From the NCBI GenBank assembly GCA_944989445.1, contig CALYLW010000326.1:45001-109000 (forward strand): a stretch of DNA of 64,000 nt, read 5' to 3'. The notes beneath the pieces were generated by a model that saw only the letters and a list, made by a program, of their open reading frames with translations, made no database searches and had not been told where the DNA came from. Below, piece by piece: positions 46,801 through 61,000 of the stretch. The position numbers and the translations under genes were made by a program. The number at the start of each line of letters is the position of its first letter. Positions within the stretch are counted from its first letter, which is position 1. This DNA is from Ampullaceana balthica (lineage: Eukaryota > Mollusca > Gastropoda > Lymnaeidae).

Positions 46801-49800
46801 TAATGTAGTGACCTGCAGTTTAGTGCAGCAGATCTGGGGCTGTGTTACTCCATGTGCTGTGTGGCACACTTAGATAGGACAAACAACTCAAGCAGTTGGT
46901 GTGTGCTGTAGCCAACATGGTGTGTTGATAAACTGAGCAGTCATCTTGTGTTACCTCTGTGTTGTTGAACACTTGATTTATTGAAAGAAGTTCAGCAGTA
47001 TTCATTAGACCAGGGGTTCCTAACCAGTGGTGCATGCAGGGAAGGTTCCAGGGGGTGCATGAACCATTCAGAGAAAAAAAGGAAGAAAAAAAAGAAGGAA
47101 AAAAAAAGAAAGAAAAACTGATAATCTGAAAATGTAAACCATAAGCAAGGCATTCCCACGGTAAAGGGCACCCATATACAACCTTTTTTTTTCGCCCTCC
47201 GATACTCGTTCGCGCATCGTTCTGCACATGTCGAAATTGACGGAAATACCTTTTCGCAAAATGATCGGTTCTCTCTACATGTTCCTCGGAATGTCGTGTT
47301 GTAAGTCAGTTTTCTAAAAATAATTTAATTTTGTCATCAAATACGTCAGATATATGTCTTCCGGTGACCCTCTAACTGTTTTGAGAGGATGTAAACGTTG
47401 GGATTTTTTTTTCCTTCACTTTTATTGCTCGGTACGCTGCAAAGGTCTTAAAAACGTTAATTGTAAGCCAATATTCGTCATTGAAATCTAAAATCTTGAG
47501 TTGAGCATCCAATTCCGGTCATTAAATACATCAACTTCGTCAGTTAAAAATTTGCCTGTAACTGGTACGACTTTCCGATTGTCATCACCCCCTCAAAATC
47601 GTTAATAAATAATAAAGAGAGAGAGAGAGAGAGATGGAACACAAAAGCCTTATTGCTTCCTCTGTGGAAAAATCCTGTGCAATGACAACATGAAGCCCGT
47701 TAGACTCCGAGAGCACTTGGAGAAAGTCCATCCATCCAATTCCAAGGACAGTGTTGAGGTCTTCAAGCAGAAGAGAGGTCGCTTCTTTACCTTAGGTACC
47801 TTGCCCAAGCTTGGATTTTCTTTGTCTCAGAAACCTGCACTGTAGGCATCATTCAAGGTTGCATATCTTATTGCAAAGAACAAGAAGCCCCACACCATTG
47901 GAGACCTTTGGTGAAGCCTTGTGCTCTGGAGATGGTGGAACTGATGTGTGGTCACCAGCAGAGGAAGCAGGTTGAGAAAGTTCCTTTGTCCAATGACACT
48001 ATTCATTCCAGGATTAGTGACATGGCTGCAGACATTCTGGATCAAGTCTTGTGCGAGATGAGAAGCAGTCCTTTTCCATTTAGCATGCAGCTAGAATTAT
48101 CTGCTAGATGAATCCACTGATGTAGCACAATGCAGTCAGATTCTTGTATTTCTGAGATATGTTCTCAGTGGATTGCTGAAGGAGGAATTTCTCTTTTGTA
48201 AGCCACTCCTAGCTACTACCAAAGCTGCTGATATGCTGCAGCTAGTCAGGGCATTCTTCACTCAAAACCAGTTTGACTGGACTTCAATAATTTCTTCAAT
48301 TTGCACAGGTGGTGCTCCCTCCATGTTAGGTAATAAGTCAGGATTTTCAGCACCGGTAAAGAAAAAAGTTCCAGATATTGTCACTACACACTGTATCCTC
48401 CATCGTCAGGCCCTGGCATGCAAAACTCTACCTCCAACCTTGAAGTCAGTTCTTTCTACTGCAGTCCAAGTTGTAAATTTTATCCGCTCACATGCCTTGA
48501 ACCACTGCCTCTTCATGTTGTTCTGTCAGGAGGTGGTCTCTGAGCATGAATTTCTGCTCTACCACAATGAGGTGCGCTGGTTGTCCATGGGACAGATACT
48601 TTCTCAGTGAGAGTGGAGAGTGAGAGAAACTTTCTGAGAGTGGAGCTTGCCATTTTCTTGCGAGAAAAAGAGAGTGACCTTGCTGACAAGTTTGACTGCC
48701 CAAATTTCATTCATTACTTGGCATACCTGACTGACATCTTCACCATCTCGAATGAGTTGAACACAGCTCTCCAAGGACCTGCTGTGACTGTAATGGATGC
48801 TACTGAGAGATTGCAAGCCTTCCTTAACAAAGCGTCACTATTTGAACGACGACTAGAAATGTCCTACTTGGCCAACTTACCACTCTTGGATGAAGGTGTA
48901 ATATCTGCTTCAGGAGGAAGCCATTGATAAAGTGACCTTGCTAAAGATGACTTGATTGATTTGAGAACCAGAGAAGTACTGATGAGTGCCTTCAGTTGCA
49001 ATACCTTGATTGAATTTTGGTGCGCCCAGCTAGATTCCTACCCACAACTAGCCAAGAGGGCAGTACTGACTCTCCTTCCATTTGCCACAACCTGTCTCTG
49101 TGACACAGGATTCTCCACACTTTTGACGATTAAAACCAAGGCAAGGAATAAGTTGAATGCAGAGGATGACAAGAGAGTTGCTTTGTCCAAAACAGTCCCC
49201 AGATTTAAATCGCTGATTGATCATAAGAAGCAGCAGATCTCTCACTAAATTCCCTGTTGCCTATGGTCAAAACTGTTGTGTTCCTAAAATAAACATAGTT
49301 TATTATGCATTTTCTGCAAGTTTCACGAGGGGGTGCATGAACTTTTTTGGGCATCTGAAGGGGTGCATGGACCCCAAAAGGTTAGGAACCACTGCATTAG
49401 ACTGTCTATATTCATTGTACACATATTTGAGAATTTTGTGAGACAGTCACTGTTGCCCTAGTTGACAGTAGTAGCCAAATGTCATGGAAGAAGTCCTTGG
49501 AACTGTTCATAAGTGTCTAGCTTACAGACACACAGGCGTCACTAGGGTCGGTAGCTCATGGTGTCACCTCCTCACAACTTATCCCATAGACCTTTTCCCC
49601 CAGTCTGCCAGAGGCAACTAACAGGGACATGCAGAATTTTACACACTGGTGTCACCCCTTGTGATGGTGTCACACGATGCCGTCCGCACCCCCTGGTGAC
49701 GCCTCTTCAGGCACATCATTGTTCAACTTGTGAAAAACAACAATTGGCATCACCAGATGGTAAAGTATTTCACCAAGCTAATTTCATTTTCCTTCCATCG

Positions 49801-52800
49801 ACAGGCTCCCTGAATGCCTGCCGCCTGATTGTGGAGATAGCTGGGGAGAAGTGTATCTTGGATCAGGACAATCAAGGCCGCACTGCACTTCACCTGGCCA
49901 CCATGGGAGGTCACGGAGATGTGGTCAATTTTTTACTTGATAAAAATGGTAAGTACTGATGCTAAAAGGTATGAATGAGGCTATTTATGTACTTTTCAAG
50001 ACTATTACCAGTTTAAAAATGAAATCATTATACATGTATCTATTTAAAAAAAAATAATTAAAGAAAAATTGTATTCTGAAAATTCAAATATTTTCCAAAA
50101 GTTGTTTCTCATAACATTATTTCCAAACATACTTAAAATATTTTTGGTGTTGTGTGGTTTTAGTAAGATTAAATAAAAAAAACGTATCTTCCCGAATGTT
50201 AGCGGACGTGAATGTAGTTGACAGCTTCAATGCAACTGCTTGGGACTATGCCAGAATTCGTAAGCTTCACTACTGCCAGCTGATCATCATGTCACATCAA
50301 CGTCAACGACTGTCCAGCAATCCAGCCAGCCCCATGCCCAACGGTCTCAGTTTGTTGATGAGGGAAGAGAATGGTGTACATGATGATTTTAGTCGCATGG
50401 TCAGTTTTCAAGACATCTTTTCCACTTTTTGTTGGACAAATTTTTAAAATTCTTTTCATTTTGGAAAAGGATCAAATTTAAAAATATTTTCTTTATGGGC
50501 TTTTTTTTTAAAAGGTAACTAAAGCTAATTAGATTTAATCTCATTCTTTGTGTTGGTTGGCTCTCTAAATGAAGGTGCTGGGGAATTATTCATCTATGAT
50601 GGAAAATATGGTCTGGGACTAATTAATATTTTATTTGTTGGAAACCAGTCAACAGCATACCACTCACGAGTAAATAATTTGCATTATGTTTTCTTTGTAA
50701 TATACTTAAAAGAATTTTTAAATCAAACTCATTCCCTGGTATGTATTTTCCGTCTATAAATCAAATAATTGAGTATTGCTATATTTTTCTCAGCATGTTT
50801 AGTAATCTAAATCTCATTGACCTAGCTTAACTGACGGGCTCATTGTAGTTTATGACCTCAATCTCCCTCCTCTAGCAACTAATGGTCTCATATTTTACTA
50901 CCGTAGAGTTTCCGAGGCAGATCAAACCAGTCAACTCCCATAACACCGCCACACCCACCAAAACGGCCGAGGTCATCCCGCATCTTAGTACGAAGGTCCA
51001 ACAGCCTGACCAGTGCTGACAGGGAGAATACAGTTGAGGGGGACAGAATGAATCAGTCGGCCGATGTATTTCCCATGAATGTCAACAGTGGAAGAAAGGA
51101 GAGAATCTCAGTCAGTTGTTTAGTGATTTATGTTTGCTGATGGTTTACTTCTTAAAATAGTGAATATTCTATAGTAATTTAATTACTTCTTGCTGTTCGT
51201 TTGCCTCTAGATATAGGAACTATAGGCACACTGTATATTGATTTTTTTTCTTTCTTGCTGAATGTTAATTTGTTTCAATATGATGTGCATCTGTTTTTGT
51301 TTTTTTTTAAAGCATTTTTTTCTTTTAAGCCCTATTTTCCTTTTCTTTTTTAAGATAAGGCCAGTACACTTTGAATACTTCAGAACTAATGTTTACGTAT
51401 ATACTGGGAAGCACTGATATATTATTTCAATTTGGAAACAGTATTTTACCCAGTCATGATTCCAACTCTTGCTTGGTGTAGGTAAATGTCAGCACGCCAC
51501 AGAAACGTACATCATCGGGTGAAGTCTTCACTACAGCAAGGGAGGAAACCATGATGACAGACTCATCAAGAGTTAGTACCCTGCTTGGTTATCTTGTTGA
51601 TTTCTGTAGACCTTTACTAGCAATAAATTTACGTGATTTCACATTGGTATTAATATTATATAAATCAATTCTTAAGTAAAGTTGACCCATTTCAGAATAG
51701 GAGGGTAATGCTGACTTTATAGAATTGTCATATTTGTGTATCAAAATATAAAGTTTTTGAGCTTTCTGTTGATATTTGATTTTGTGCAGCCCATATTTGA
51801 AGATGAAAATGATGAGATAAGTGAAGGGGGGATGGATGTGTCAGATATAGAGGATGAGGAACATGGGGTTCAGTCATCAAAGATTGTCCAAGAATCTCCT
51901 AAACCAAGGCCACCACCCAGAGGAAGGCCACAAAATCTGGTAGCGCCCTCGCCACATTTGGTAAACAAAATTTTCATTTTTTTAAAGGGTTTTCTGTCCA
52001 AAGTATTGTTTTTAAAAAAAGCATATCTTTTTCTGTAAATTATCTTCTATGTAATAAGTAGTCCAAGTGGAACTAAGGGGATAAGGGCTTAATTTAGAGT
52101 TCCTACACAAGTCCCGAAATCTGGTAATAGAAAAAATCCTAGAAGTCCTTAGTTGAAAAACTCTCTCCTAAAATGGATCTGAACTTTTGAATTTTACCAA
52201 GGGTTGAGTGAACAAATTCCATGTTCATGTTTTTAATATTTTTTTAATGTCCTGAGATTTTCTGTTTTAACTCTGGAAAACTCCTGGAATTTGATTTTAG
52301 ATTTAGTGTAGGAATCTTGTTAATTTAACCCAAACTATGAAGTTGCATTTATATGAGGCAATATGTTGTTCATTATACATATATATATACTAGGGGCAAG
52401 TACCCGGCTATGCCCGGGTTTAACAACAACAGCAACAAAACAACAAAAACAAAACAACAACTACAACAACAACAGCAACAACAACAAAGCAACAACAACA
52501 AAACAACAACTACAACAACAACAGCAACAACGACAGAAACAGCAACAAAACAACAAAAACAAAACAACAACAAAAACAACAAAACAACTACAACAGCAAC
52601 AACAACAAAACTACAACAGCAACAACAACAAAGCAACAACAACATGAAGGCATTGTCGTCGCAGGGCAAGGGATGTGGACAACAACAACAACAGCAAAAA
52701 CAACACAAAAGCAACAACAGCAAAAGCAACAACAACAGAAACAGCAACAACAACAAAAACAGCAACAACAAAACAAAAACAAAACAACAACAAAAACAAA

Positions 52801-54975
52801 ACAACAACAAAAACAAAACAACAACAAAAACATCAACAACAAAACAACAACAGCAAAACAACAACTACAACAATAAAAGCAACAACAAAAGCAACAACAA
52901 CAAAGCAACAACAACAACAACAAAATTATTTTATGGCGATAATCGCCTTCTTGCTAATCTCGACACCAAAATGTTTATTATTTTGCGTCATTATTTTACG
53001 TCTTAATTTTCAATAATTTTTATTTTATATAGCTCATATAAGGAAAAATTACATTTTGGGCCCCCGGCCCCCAGTATCTTATATATATGGAACGAAACCT
53101 GTTTAATAACCTTTCCGGTATAATTTTGTGTACGTGTACCAAATTTCACGTTATTTGGTTGTCTGGATCTTGAGTTATTAGGGAACAGACAGACAACCAG
53201 ACAGACAACAAATGCATCTTATATATATAGACTAGGGGCAAGTACCCGGCTTCGCCCAGGTTTAACAACAACAGCAACAAAAACAAACAACAGCAACAAA
53301 AACAAACAACAAAAACAAAACAACAACAAAACAAAAAAACAACAACAAAAAACAACAAACAACAACTACAACAACAACAGCAACAACAACAAAGCAACAA
53401 CAACTACAACAACAGCAACAACGACAAAAACAACAACAGAAACAGCAACAAAACAACAACAAAAACAACAACATCAACAACAAAACAACAACAAAACAAC
53501 AACAGCAACAACAACAGCAACAACAACAAATCAACAACAACAAAACAACAACTACAACAGCAACAACAACAAAGCAACAACAACATGAAGGACATTGTCG
53601 TCGCAGGGCAAGGGATGTGGACAACAACAACAACAGCAAAAACAACACAAAAGCAACAACAGCAACAACAACAAAAGCAACAACAGCAACAACAACAGCA
53701 ACAACAACAAAAACCACAACAGCAACATCAACAAAAACAAAACAACAACAACAAAGCAACAACAAAACAACAACCACAACAACAGCAACAACAACAAAGC
53801 AACAACAACAACTACAACAACAAATCAACAACAATAGCAAAACAATTATTTTATGGCGATAATCGCCTTCTAGTTAATCTCGACACCAAAATGTTTATTA
53901 TTTTGCGTCATTATTTTACGTCTTAATTTTCAATAATTTTTATTTTATATAGCTCATATAAGGAAAATCTACATTTTGGGCCCCCGGCCCCCAGTATCTT
54001 ATATATATGGAACGAAACCTGTTTAATAACCCTTCCGGTATAATTGTGTGTACGTGTACCAAATTTCACGTTATTTGGTTGTCTGGATCTTGAGTTATTA
54101 GGGAACAGACAGACAGACAGACAACAAATGCGTCTTATATATATAGAGACTAGGGGCAAGTACCCGGCTTTGCCCGGGTTTAACAACAACAGCAACAACA
54201 ACAGCAACAACAACAGCAACAACGACAAAAACAACAACAGAAACAGCAACAAAAACAACAAAAACAAAACAACAACAAAAACAACAAAATCAACAACAAA
54301 ACAACAACAAAACAACTACAACAACAACAGCAACAACAACAAAACAACAAATACAACAGCAACAACAACAAAGCAACAACAACATGAAGGACATTGTCGT
54401 CGCAGGGCAAAGGGATGTGGACAACAACAACAACAACAGCAAAAACAACACAAAAGCAACAACAGCAAAAGCAACAACAACAGAAACAACAACAGCAACA
54501 ACAAAAACAACCACAAAAACAAAACAACAGCAAAAACAACAAAAACAAAACAAAACAACAAAACAACAACAGCAACAACAACAAAGCAACAACAACAAAA
54601 CAACAACTACAACAACAAAAGCAACAACAAAAGCAACAACAACAAATCAACAACAATAGCAAAACAATTATTTTATGGCGATAGTCGCCTTCTTGTTAAT
54701 CTTGACACCAAAATGTTTATTATTTTGCGTCATTATTTTACGTCTTAATTTTCAATAATTTTTATTTTATATAGCTCATATAAGGAAAAGCTACATTTTG
54801 GGCCCCCGGCCCCCAGTATCTTATATATATGGAACGAAACCTGTTTAATAACCCTTCCGGTATAATTTTGTGTACGTGTACCAAATTTCACGTTATTTTG
54901 TTGTCTGGATCTTGAGTTATTAGGGAACAGACAGACAACAAATGCGTCTTATATATATAGAGATATATATATGTA

Positions 54976-55007
<32 letters not shown>

Positions 55008-58000
55008 TTAAGAAAAAAAATCATGTGTAGATAAATTAGGGGTCTACCGATATGCCTTTTTGCCGATATTGCCGATACCGATATTACCGATATTTTTTTT
55101 GCCGATATGAGTATTTGTTAGGACAAAAATCAGCAGTCATATTTGATGACGTCATTCTTAAATTTATCACTCGTAATTATTTATCTTTTATATTAGGGGA
55201 CTACCGACATGCATTTTTGCCGATATTACCGATATTTTTTGCCGATATGAGTGCCGATAGGGTATTTGTTAGGACAAAAACCAGTGGTCATATTTGATGA
55301 CATCATTCTTAAATTTATCACTCCTAATTATTTATATTTTATATTAGGGGTCTACCGATAAGCATTTTTGCCGATATTACCGATATTTTTTTCCGATATG
55401 ATTGCCGATAGAGTATTTGTTAGGACAAAAATAACAGCGGTCAAATTTGATGACGTCATTCTTAAATTTATCACTCGTAATTATTTATATCTTATAATTA
55501 AGGGGTCTACCCATATCCAGTTTTGACGAAATTACCGTTTTTTTTTCTCCCGAAACGAAGTTTCCGATGTGTTTACAAGTTCCAGATCATGACCTACATG
55601 GGACTCATAACAAAACGAACCGTCCTTTATAAAAATGTACAATCATATTAGGTACTCGTTTTGAAACTTCAACCTTGACTCATAATTATTAATTCTAACC
55701 AATAGTTTAATGGCTTTTGCACACGGCCACCTTTTATGAATGAAACAATGAGAACAAAGCAGTAGTAATTGAGTCAAAATGAGGTTGAAGGATGAATGGT
55801 TGCCAATGACAACAAGTCTTCACACGGTACATTTTGTTATTCCATACGAAACGAAATGTTTTAGACATCTGCGATTCTGCGTGCATCTTTGCTATTAGAG
55901 CAATTGCGTGAACATAATGTTTACATGTTATACATTTATTAGAGCAATTACGGTATACTTGGCATCGGCACTATTTACACAGTATTTCTGAGTATACGAA
56001 AATCGGCCGATACCTAAACAATATCAAAGCACATGGCACACTGTATCGTGGCTGCACATATTAATACTAGGACTCTTTTGACTATTTCAATACCGGTATC
56101 GGGGTCGATATATTAATTTGTCGAGATATTGTAAATAATAGTTTTTTTGTTTCCGTTTTTTTTGGGGTCAAAATGTCACTTATTATGAAATATCGGTGAC
56201 GTCAATATCGGGGCCTTTAGATGCTACCGATACCGATATTGCCGATATCCAGATATCGGTACCGATATATCGGCCAGCCGATATATCGGTAGACCCCTAA
56301 GATAAATGTCTGACCAAGAAACCTCTCATTATTTTTATAGTAGCCGCAGATTTGTGTAATCAACACATAATTAGTATTTGTTATTTTTTAATTACCATCT
56401 TTCAGGCAAATAATTTACTGAGCAATATGAACAGTGTATTTGCTAACAACCAGAATAACAGCAACAATGTGCGCCTGCCAAATCAGCAACACCACAGGAT
56501 GGAGTTTGAAGACGCTGCCTCCGGACCTTCTCCACACCTTCTTGAGAACCAGCAAGGGAGGATATTACTGGGAGGTCGGCCGCAGGCCAGGGTGCCTCCG
56601 ACACCAATCTACCGTCCCTCAAGAGGGGGGCCCATCCCCTCACCTCCTTCCAGTACTCCGCAGAGACCTCACATGCTGCGACAACAGCAGCCACTTCCAC
56701 CTTCCATAGCCCGGTCTCAGCCACCTGTCCAACCTCAGCAACCCCGGGAGTCCGTCTCTCCCTCTGCCCGGGAGCCGAGCCCACCCAGCCAAAGTTCTGA
56801 GAGTCAACATGTTAGTCGTGGTGACCGGCCCAACTCGGGGACTAATCAGCCACCAGGTGGGTCAAACACAATATTTATTTTTAGAACTTTTTAACACATG
56901 TTCGCACAGCACAAAAAGGCAAGGTTCATGTAGAAAGCTAGAGTTGAGGTACAGTAATGTAAAACTTATTTGTTTCTTTTTGAAGAAAAGAAAGTTAAAT
57001 TACAATTTTTTCCCCAGGCATATTGGAAGGCAGACGCATACCACCACCTGCATTGACACCTCTTCAAAATGCCCCAAGGCCACCTCCTAACTTGGATGTC
57101 TTTGATCAGATGGAGAAGAAGAAGAAGAAAAAGAAAAAAGACAAAGATAAAAGAGATGTGAAATCTCCACCCCAGAAACCTGAGCATCCTTCCGACATCC
57201 CCCCACCTCGGGGCTTTGCTGCCCCTTTACACCCACATTTGCAGGTAGGGCTTACCCCTGGACTGTTGCTTGGTGATCTATTTCAGGATTTCTTTTAGTT
57301 CATTGTCAAGACATACATCCGTTGTTAAAACAATTTATCATCCAGTTCCTCGTCTCATTGAGGGTGCGGTCAGTACTTAGAAATATCCAATTGTGGTGGC
57401 AACTAGCCAGTATGACTGGAAGTCAATTCATAGTCTTGTTTGTACTGAGAAAAAAATGTCTTTCTTTCAAGTGCTCATAACATCATTAATTTTTATAGAT
57501 GCCATTAGAATACTTTAATAATTTTGTAGACAATCCATTTATCTTTCAAAAAATGTATAATTTGCTAAGGTTTCTAATAAAAATAAGCCTTTTGACAGCA
57601 TTTTAAGTAATTTTATGTTAACAATATTTATTATGAAAAGAACCAAAACATATTGTGTCTAGAAGAATTTTCCAAAATGTTTTGGAACACACTAAATAGT
57701 TGTGTTGGTCTGTGGCTGTACACTGTTCAGGAATGTATTTGGTTTTAACTATACAATTTATTTGTTCTAACCTATAATCTGCAGCTTTTGTGACCACATT
57801 TTTGTTTGCTTTATTTAAATTCATTGTTAAGCTATCTGGAAAGGTTATGGTCATTATTATGACATGAATTAAGTGAAATAAAAAGTTAAGTCAGATTTGG
57901 TTTCACTCAGATCCAGGGCAGCCAAGGGCCTCGTATCAACTCAGCAATACCTCCAGCTCCCAGGTACTCCAAGGGCACACCTGCTATCTCAGACTCAAGG

Positions 58001-61000
58001 TAAGGCCTACATAGCATCACATACAATAGTTATTTATTGAAGTAAAAATGTATCGGCTCAAAATGCAAATGAGCTAAATGGCAAAATACATTTGTGATCA
58101 GTTAATATTGCAGGTAAATTTTTGAAAAAACCTTTTCTTAATTGTAAGTTCTTGTTTAATGCTTAATGTCCTAAAGCCCGGTTATGCGCGCCTTGCCTCT
58201 AATGATGAACCGCAGTAAAGCGCGCCTCGATAGCGCTAACTTTAGCAATGAAATCATAGAAAGTAGAAACTCTTCAGTGCGTGAGAGAAGATTTAGTTGT
58301 CTTCTGGCAATGTTGATGCTTGCTGTATGCCAGTGCTTTTGCTCGTTTCTCAAAGTTTTGTGGTTGTTTTTACCGTTTTTTAAAAGATGTGATTTTGCTA
58401 ACTTTTCGGCAAAAAAAATAGTACTAAACTACAGGTAAAAATAGTTCTAAACTCAAGATGGTCTTTAGGATACGTAAAATATCCATTCTTTAAGCTTATC
58501 CTAAAAGATGAAGTCAGTATGGCAAGAATACATTTTCAGCCATTTTTTAAAATTCATAACTCAATTGATTGTAATAAACGTGTAATCCTTACAGGATAGA
58601 GGCATAAGTGTACAGAAAACCTTATAGGGCGTTGAGTGTTAAAAGAAACAAATTGGTGTTTTTCCCTCTATGCACAGTTTTGAAAGAATAGAAGAAGATA
58701 AAAGGCTATTTTTAGTGATTGTTGAATCTCATATTGTATTTTAAGATTTTAGACTGCACCAACCTGCTAACTAATTATACTGTTCTAGACTTATTTGTGT
58801 TGTGCCATCCAAAACTATTTACTCTTCAATTATGCTATTTTTAATGCGAAGTACGTATGACACTTCGATTTTAGCAATGGATATTTAATTATAATTTACT
58901 GGGATAATGCTGCATTAAAGCATTTTTGAAAAAAATAGTTTGGTAGAGTCTAGCATGAAATTATCTTATGATAGATGTTATATAAAAATGTTGAAAACAT
59001 GTTGACTTTATTTTGAAAGGTATGTGGATGAGAATAAAGAAGAAGAAGGGAGGCAACCTACTGTGAATGGCTCAGCTGTCCAGGTGAGGGATGGGGCTGC
59101 CAAATCTGGGAAACCAGGTCAGAGAGGACTGGAAGGAAATAAAGAGGAAGGGCCAGATGGAGATGGTGTGGAGGATGAAGGGGATGAGGTCATGCAAACA
59201 TCGGTAGCTGAAGAGGAAGGAGGACTTCTCATACCACCCCCGGCTCCCTTCCGAGGGGCTGTCAGGGGAGGTAAATCATTGGCGCAGTCCATGCCACAGG
59301 TGAGACTTGTAAATATCCTTGAACTAAGAGTTTGTTTTGTAGTGCAGAGAGTGAAATGCTAACATTCAGCTTTGTTTCTAATGTAAACACTATTCTCACC
59401 CAATGACTAACCAATGTTTTAATGCAAGAATGATTACAGAGTCACACCTGGATGATCATTGCAAAGTTTGTTTCATTCTATTGTAACTACATCTTTCTGG
59501 TAAAAAAAGAAATGCTACTTGTAGCTATACAAAAAAGGAAGATGTTTTTAACATTGAGTTGTGCGCAAACTGTTTGGTTTAAAATCATTTTTCTCCCTGT
59601 GATGTACAATACTTTATTTATAGCAAAGAAATTAATGTCAAAACTGTTTTAAAGATGATACATTATTAAAAATGATCTCTTACGACTTTCATTCCACACA
59701 AATTCAACTGAATTAAGATATCATCTTTAGATAGGGATTTCACAAAATCAAAGCATTGTTTGATATCTCCCCCCCCCCATTTCCGTACCACAATATCGTT
59801 TTTATTCTTAGATTACTTTCCAGTCTGCCTATCCCTCCCAACATACCCATGGTAAGATTATGTCATCATTGCTGTCTAACCACCTGTTTTATAAAAAGCA
59901 GCTTTTATGCATTAATGTATGTCATGTATGTGTGCTGAGAATCACTGATCTTTTCTATTTCCCCCACTCCAAAGTGTACAAGGTATATGCTTTATATCTA
60001 CCACAGAAAGCACAACTGCATGTAATTTTCAAGCGGTAAAGAACTTAGGTTGGGAGCTCAAGTGTGTTACAATATTAAAAGAAGATACTGGTAGATTTCA
60101 TGATTTATGAAAAAGTTGTATCAGAAATGGTCTCCAAAGGCTACATTATAATTATTTAGAAGATTTTAAATAAGAATTAACTTATTATTTATGGAAATTA
60201 AGTCACATTTTTTATTCTGTGGAGAATTTAAGAAATCACTGAACAAGAATATGAAAAAACCTTCATGTAGAATACTCCTATAATTAATTTTTTGCTCATT
60301 ACATCCTTTTCATTGATTTTCTCTAGCTTAATGTTCTGTGTGCTATATAGTCTGTATGTTGTATTGGAATACAAATAACATGCCTCTCTCTATTTTTTAA
60401 AATTTTTAAAATATAGATGTAGAAAACAATGACAAATAAAAATCCAAAATCTTTCAGTACTGTAAGAAAAGTTGATTTTTAAAGGGTCGACAAATTTAAG
60501 TTTGTAAATTCTAATTTATCAAAGTGCAGGTTTGGAATAAATATACTAAATTTTAAAAAAGCTGCCTTATTGATCTAGTGTTGTTCTTAAATGAATTTAA
60601 AGCTCAGCTTTATGTATGAGTAGGGTTCATATTTGATAGACAAATGATAGTAGTGTATTGCCCTTATTGACATCACTCTACCGGCTTTCTTTCACAATCA
60701 ATTCTAGTGATTCACAAAAAGTTCTAGTAATTGACTAGTATTTTCCTGTATCTAATTGAACTCTTTTGTTGAAGAATTTCACATAAAAAATGTTTGTTTT
60801 ACATTCAATAAGCTGCTCTCAATGCTTCAATTTTTATGGATGAAATCTTATGTCACATTGATTTCGATGAATAGTTTGAGTATATTTATAAAAAAAACTG
60901 TTTTTCTTGAAAGAAATTTAGCTTAAATGTTAATTATCTTTATTTAAATCTTATGTACAGAGAAAACTCATTAAAAGTAATATTCTATTAATACTATTAA

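Noticed and set aside
44399..46816. CRISPR-like array
   Set aside because: Direct tandem units of 22 bp with no unique spacers, in a eukaryotic intron; it is a minisatellite.
48607..49248. Host ZBED-type gene
   Set aside because: It is bounded by hAT ends and a target duplication and has frameshifts and stops, so it is a dead transposase, not a domesticated gene.
52353..54750. Gln/Asn/Thr-rich and Leu/Cys/Val-rich open frames, possible prion-like protein
   Set aside because: They come from CAA/GCA repeats inside Helitron-like units, are open in many frames, and start at no credible exon.
59812..59851. Extra ankyrin-gene exon (good acceptor and GTAAGA donor)
   Set aside because: Exons ending at 59299 and starting at 61332 are both phase 0 and join directly; this 40-nt segment would shift the frame to an early stop.
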